Below are positions 36,185 through 38,130 of a stretch of DNA of 38,130 nt, one piece after another; the first letter of the stretch is position 1, and every line of letters begins with the position of its first letter. The translations under genes and the position numbers were made by a program. Under the pieces are notes generated by a model that searched no databases, was not told the DNA's origin, and saw nothing but the letters and a program-made list of their open reading frames with translations. This stretch comes from a virus: IMG/VR virus record IMGVR_UViG_3300036876_000088, positions 1 to 38,130 of that record, one strand, 5' to 3'.

Positions 36185-38130
36185 TTAGGAACGCCTCACG
36201 GTGCGCCGCGCTTCGGAGGCGAGCAATCGCTTGCCTCCGTTGACGCGGGTGTTGACCTGGTCGATTACGGTGTCGAGCACGTCGGGACTCACGATGCCCT
36301 TGAGATTGGGGAAGTGGAAATGCGAGTCTCCGCCGCCCCCGCCGCCGCTGGCTTGCATGCGCTCGGTGATGGCGTCGGCGATGGCCGACATGGCGCGCGG
36401 ATCGTCGAGCGGCAGCGCGGCTTCGCGCGAGCCTTCGGAGGCGCTGTTGATGCTGTCTCCAATCACGGCCAGGGTCGGTGAGCTGACAAGGCCGCCAGTG
36501 GCGAAGCGCTGGACGTTGACCGTCTGTGAAGGATTGTTGCCGGCCGTTCCCGCCGAGCCGCTGATGCCGTTGCCGCTGGCAGGCGTGGCCGTGCTGGAAG
36601 AAGAGGAGCTACCGCCAGAAGAACCACCGCTGCCGCCGCTCATGGCCATCGCGCCGAGTCCGGCAGCGACGGCGCCAGCGGCAAACTCGGCGGCTGCGAC
36701 GAAGTGTCCAGCGGCGTACTGCTCAAGGGCTGGATTTGCGAGGTCTCCGAGTCCCATGGCAGTCTCGTAAATTGCCTGGACGATGCACATCGAGGAGATG
36801 GATGAGAGGACGGAAGCCGCCATCTTTTCCATCGCTTTGCCTATGCCCTCGCTGCCGGTCTCCGCCGCCGCGACCGCCTGGCCGATGCCCTGGGCAAACT
36901 CCTCTCCGATCACCGACGCGGCGGTTTTGAATGTAGTCGTGCCGTCGGCAACGGTCCTCGCAAGATCGTGGAACTCCGCCCTCAGTTTTTCCGTCTTAAC
37001 TTTTGGGGTAGCTCCAGCCAGTTTCTCGATGCTCTTGGTGAGGAGGTCTAGGTCCTTCTGTAGCGCGACAGTGGCTACCCCGGCCTGCTTCTTGGCATTG
37101 ATATCGGCCTGGAGAGCCTTCTGATACGCGACCATCCAGTCGAGCTGGCTGGCCATGCCTGTGCCGGCTGCCCGCGCCACAATCTCGTAGTCTTCCCTGG
37201 CGTGCCGCGCCATCTCGTCATACATGGTGATGCCGGTCATGCCGAGGGCTTTGTATGCGGCTTCCAAAGCGGTGACAACCGCGAGCTGCTTTTTTTCCTC
37301 CTCGGTCAGCTCGACGGTTGCGGGGACGGTCGCGGCGATGGTTTCGACGATGCGTTCCTTGATCGACTTCTGTAATGCCTCGAAATTCGCGCGCGCCTCC
37401 GCGAGTTTGGCCAGGTGCTCCGTTTCGAGCGACTCGATCCCGGCGTTTTGCGCGATGATTCGCGCGGCGTTTTTCGTGGGGTCTTTTTCCAGAAGCGCGA
37501 GCAGTTCCTGCTGATAGCTCAGCTCGGCGTTGTACTTCGCCTGGGCCGAGTCTCGCGTCATCTGCAGCTCTAGCGTGGCCGATATCTGCCCCTGCGCGAG
37601 CAGCAGCTTGCCGGTGGCCGCCCAAAGGTCGGCGTTGGCGTCTGCGCTCCTCTTATTCGCGGCCAGCTTCGCTTCCGCGATGGCTGTGGCGATGGCAACC
37701 ATTTCTTTGCCGTGCTGTGCGGCCTTGGCTGCTTCCTCATGGTCGTACTCTTTGGACAGATTTGCCTGCTCCTGCTGCTGAGTCTTGATGGTGGAGGTGA
37801 GGAGCAGAAGTTGCCCACTCAGCCGGTTCATCTCCGCCTGCGACGCTTCGCTCAGGCCCAAGCCCTCTTTCATAAAATCGCGGAACCTGGTCAGCCTGTT
37901 TTCGAGGTCGTTGACCGAGAGCTCGTTTTTCCTGATCGAGTCATTCAGGTCCATGAACTCTTTTTTGATCTTCGCGGTGCCGCTGAGGCCAATAAACCCG
38001 TACGCCTTTTGGAGATCTTCGAGCTTTTTGACCTGGTCGGCGAGCGATCCGTTGATCTTGATCTGCTCCTCGTACTCAGCCTTCATTGCCTCCGTGTAAA
38101 CGAATTTGTCCCCGATGAACGCAGAGAGTT
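36185..38130 (-). CDS. Tape measure protein, C-terminal part (cut by window edge)
   Basis: 647 codons plus stop, frame open to the right edge; it starts LSAFIGDKFVYTEAMKAEYE, which is not an N-terminus. Long alpha-helical, coiled-coil-rich region (ELSVNDLENRLTRFRDFMKE; LAANKRSADANADLWAATGK), then a short membrane-like stretch (AEFAAGAVAAGLGAMAMSGG), a Ser/Gly linker and a conserved-looking C-terminal domain with SAIADAITERMQASGGGGGG. The N-terminal 198 residues are at 1-595. Total length would be at least 845 aa, consistent with a tail of roughly 130 nm at the usual 0.15 nm per residue. Confidence 0.87.
   Translation of the reverse strand, partial: LSAFIGDKFVYTEAMKAEYEEQIKINGSLADQVKKLEDLQKAYGFIGLSGTAKIKKEFMDLNDSIRKNELSVNDLENRLTRFRDFMKEGLGLSEASQAEMNRLSGQLLLLTSTIKTQQQEQANLSKEYDHEEAAKAAQHGKEMVAIATAIAEAKLAANKRSADANADLWAATGKLLLAQGQISATLELQMTRDSAQAKYNAELSYQQELLALLEKDPTKNAARIIAQNAGIESLETEHLAKLAEARANFEALQKSIKERIVETIAATVPATVELTEEEKKQLAVVTALEAAYKALGMTGITMYDEMARHAREDYEIVARAAGTGMASQLDWMVAYQKALQADINAKKQAGVATVALQKDLDLLTKSIEKLAGATPKVKTEKLRAEFHDLARTVADGTTTFKTAASVIGEEFAQGIGQAVAAAETGSEGIGKAMEKMAASVLSSISSMCIVQAIYETAMGLGDLANPALEQYAAGHFVAAAEFAAGAVAAGLGAMAMSGGSGGSSGGSSSSSSTATPASGNGISGSAGTAGNNPSQTVNVQRFATGGLVSSPTLAVIGDSINSASEGSREAALPLDDPRAMSAIADAITERMQASGGGGGGDSHFHFPNLKGIVSPDVLDTVIDQVNTRVNGGKRLLASEARRTVRRS

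Noticed and set aside
1-38130. Integrase, CI-type repressor or other lysogeny genes
   Set aside because: No product resembles a tyrosine or serine recombinase or a CI-like repressor; HTH proteins at 15610 and 20231 lack other lysogeny context. Absence is only as good as recognition by eye.

Overview
The window looks like a nearly complete genome of a tailed, siphovirus-type (HK97-fold) bacteriophage. Every gene I can support lies on the minus strand, so transcription runs from high to low coordinates. The tape-measure gene is cut by both window edges: its N-terminal 198 codons are at 1-595 and its C-terminal 647 codons at 36185-38130. This is what a circular or permuted genome opened inside that gene would give. 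The two partial codons at the edges agree in phase, but a direct join would create TAA, so a multiple of three bases (at least one codon) is probably missing. The high-GC sequence carries interspersed palindromes whose spurious translations contain HPERSEG-type and ILSGAKD-type peptides. From memory these are typical of soil bacteria, Acidobacteriota in particular, so I infer an acidobacterial host with moderate confidence.

Reading in the direction of transcription, the head module runs from HNH nuclease (13577) through terminase small subunit, terminase large subunit, a 57-aa membrane protein, portal, prohead protease and major capsid protein (6736). Connector and tail genes follow: four head-tail joining proteins, the major tail protein, and a tail-assembly chaperone with a C_CCT_TTT slippery site that makes a -1 frameshift product. 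Two unusual genes come next, a tandem HIRAN-domain protein and an exported BamE/OmlA-like protein. They are bracketed by a Shine-Dalgarno-sequestering hairpin and a terminator, and they separate the chaperone from the tape measure.

From the right edge the same programme continues: tape-measure C-terminus, distal tail protein, tail hub, a 1032-aa tail-tip protein (Ig-like domain, three internal repeats, a C-terminal Hint/intein-like domain), and a 1126-aa fibre with a Sec signal peptide, collagen-like stretch and SGNH esterase domain. A UUCG-loop terminator closes this block. The lysis block (27336-25467) has a lytic transglycosylase among four small membrane proteins, then a second HIRAN protein and two strong terminators.

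A candidate promoter at 24661-24689 starts the early/middle region (24622-15610). It holds an IS1595-type transposase embedded in the operon, then about twenty small genes mostly coupled by ATGA-type overlaps. Many are Cys-rich zinc-ribbon proteins. Others are an HNH homing-type endonuclease, a membrane-anchored J-domain protein and a winged-helix protein that may initiate replication. This block ends at a terminator (15540-15572), followed by three palindromic operator-like sites and a repeat-rich non-coding region.

I see no integrase, CI-like repressor or DNA polymerase. Two families of palindromic repeats are scattered through the structural and lysis half and appear absent from the early half. 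Some copies sit in frame inside the terminase, protease and a lysis protein.
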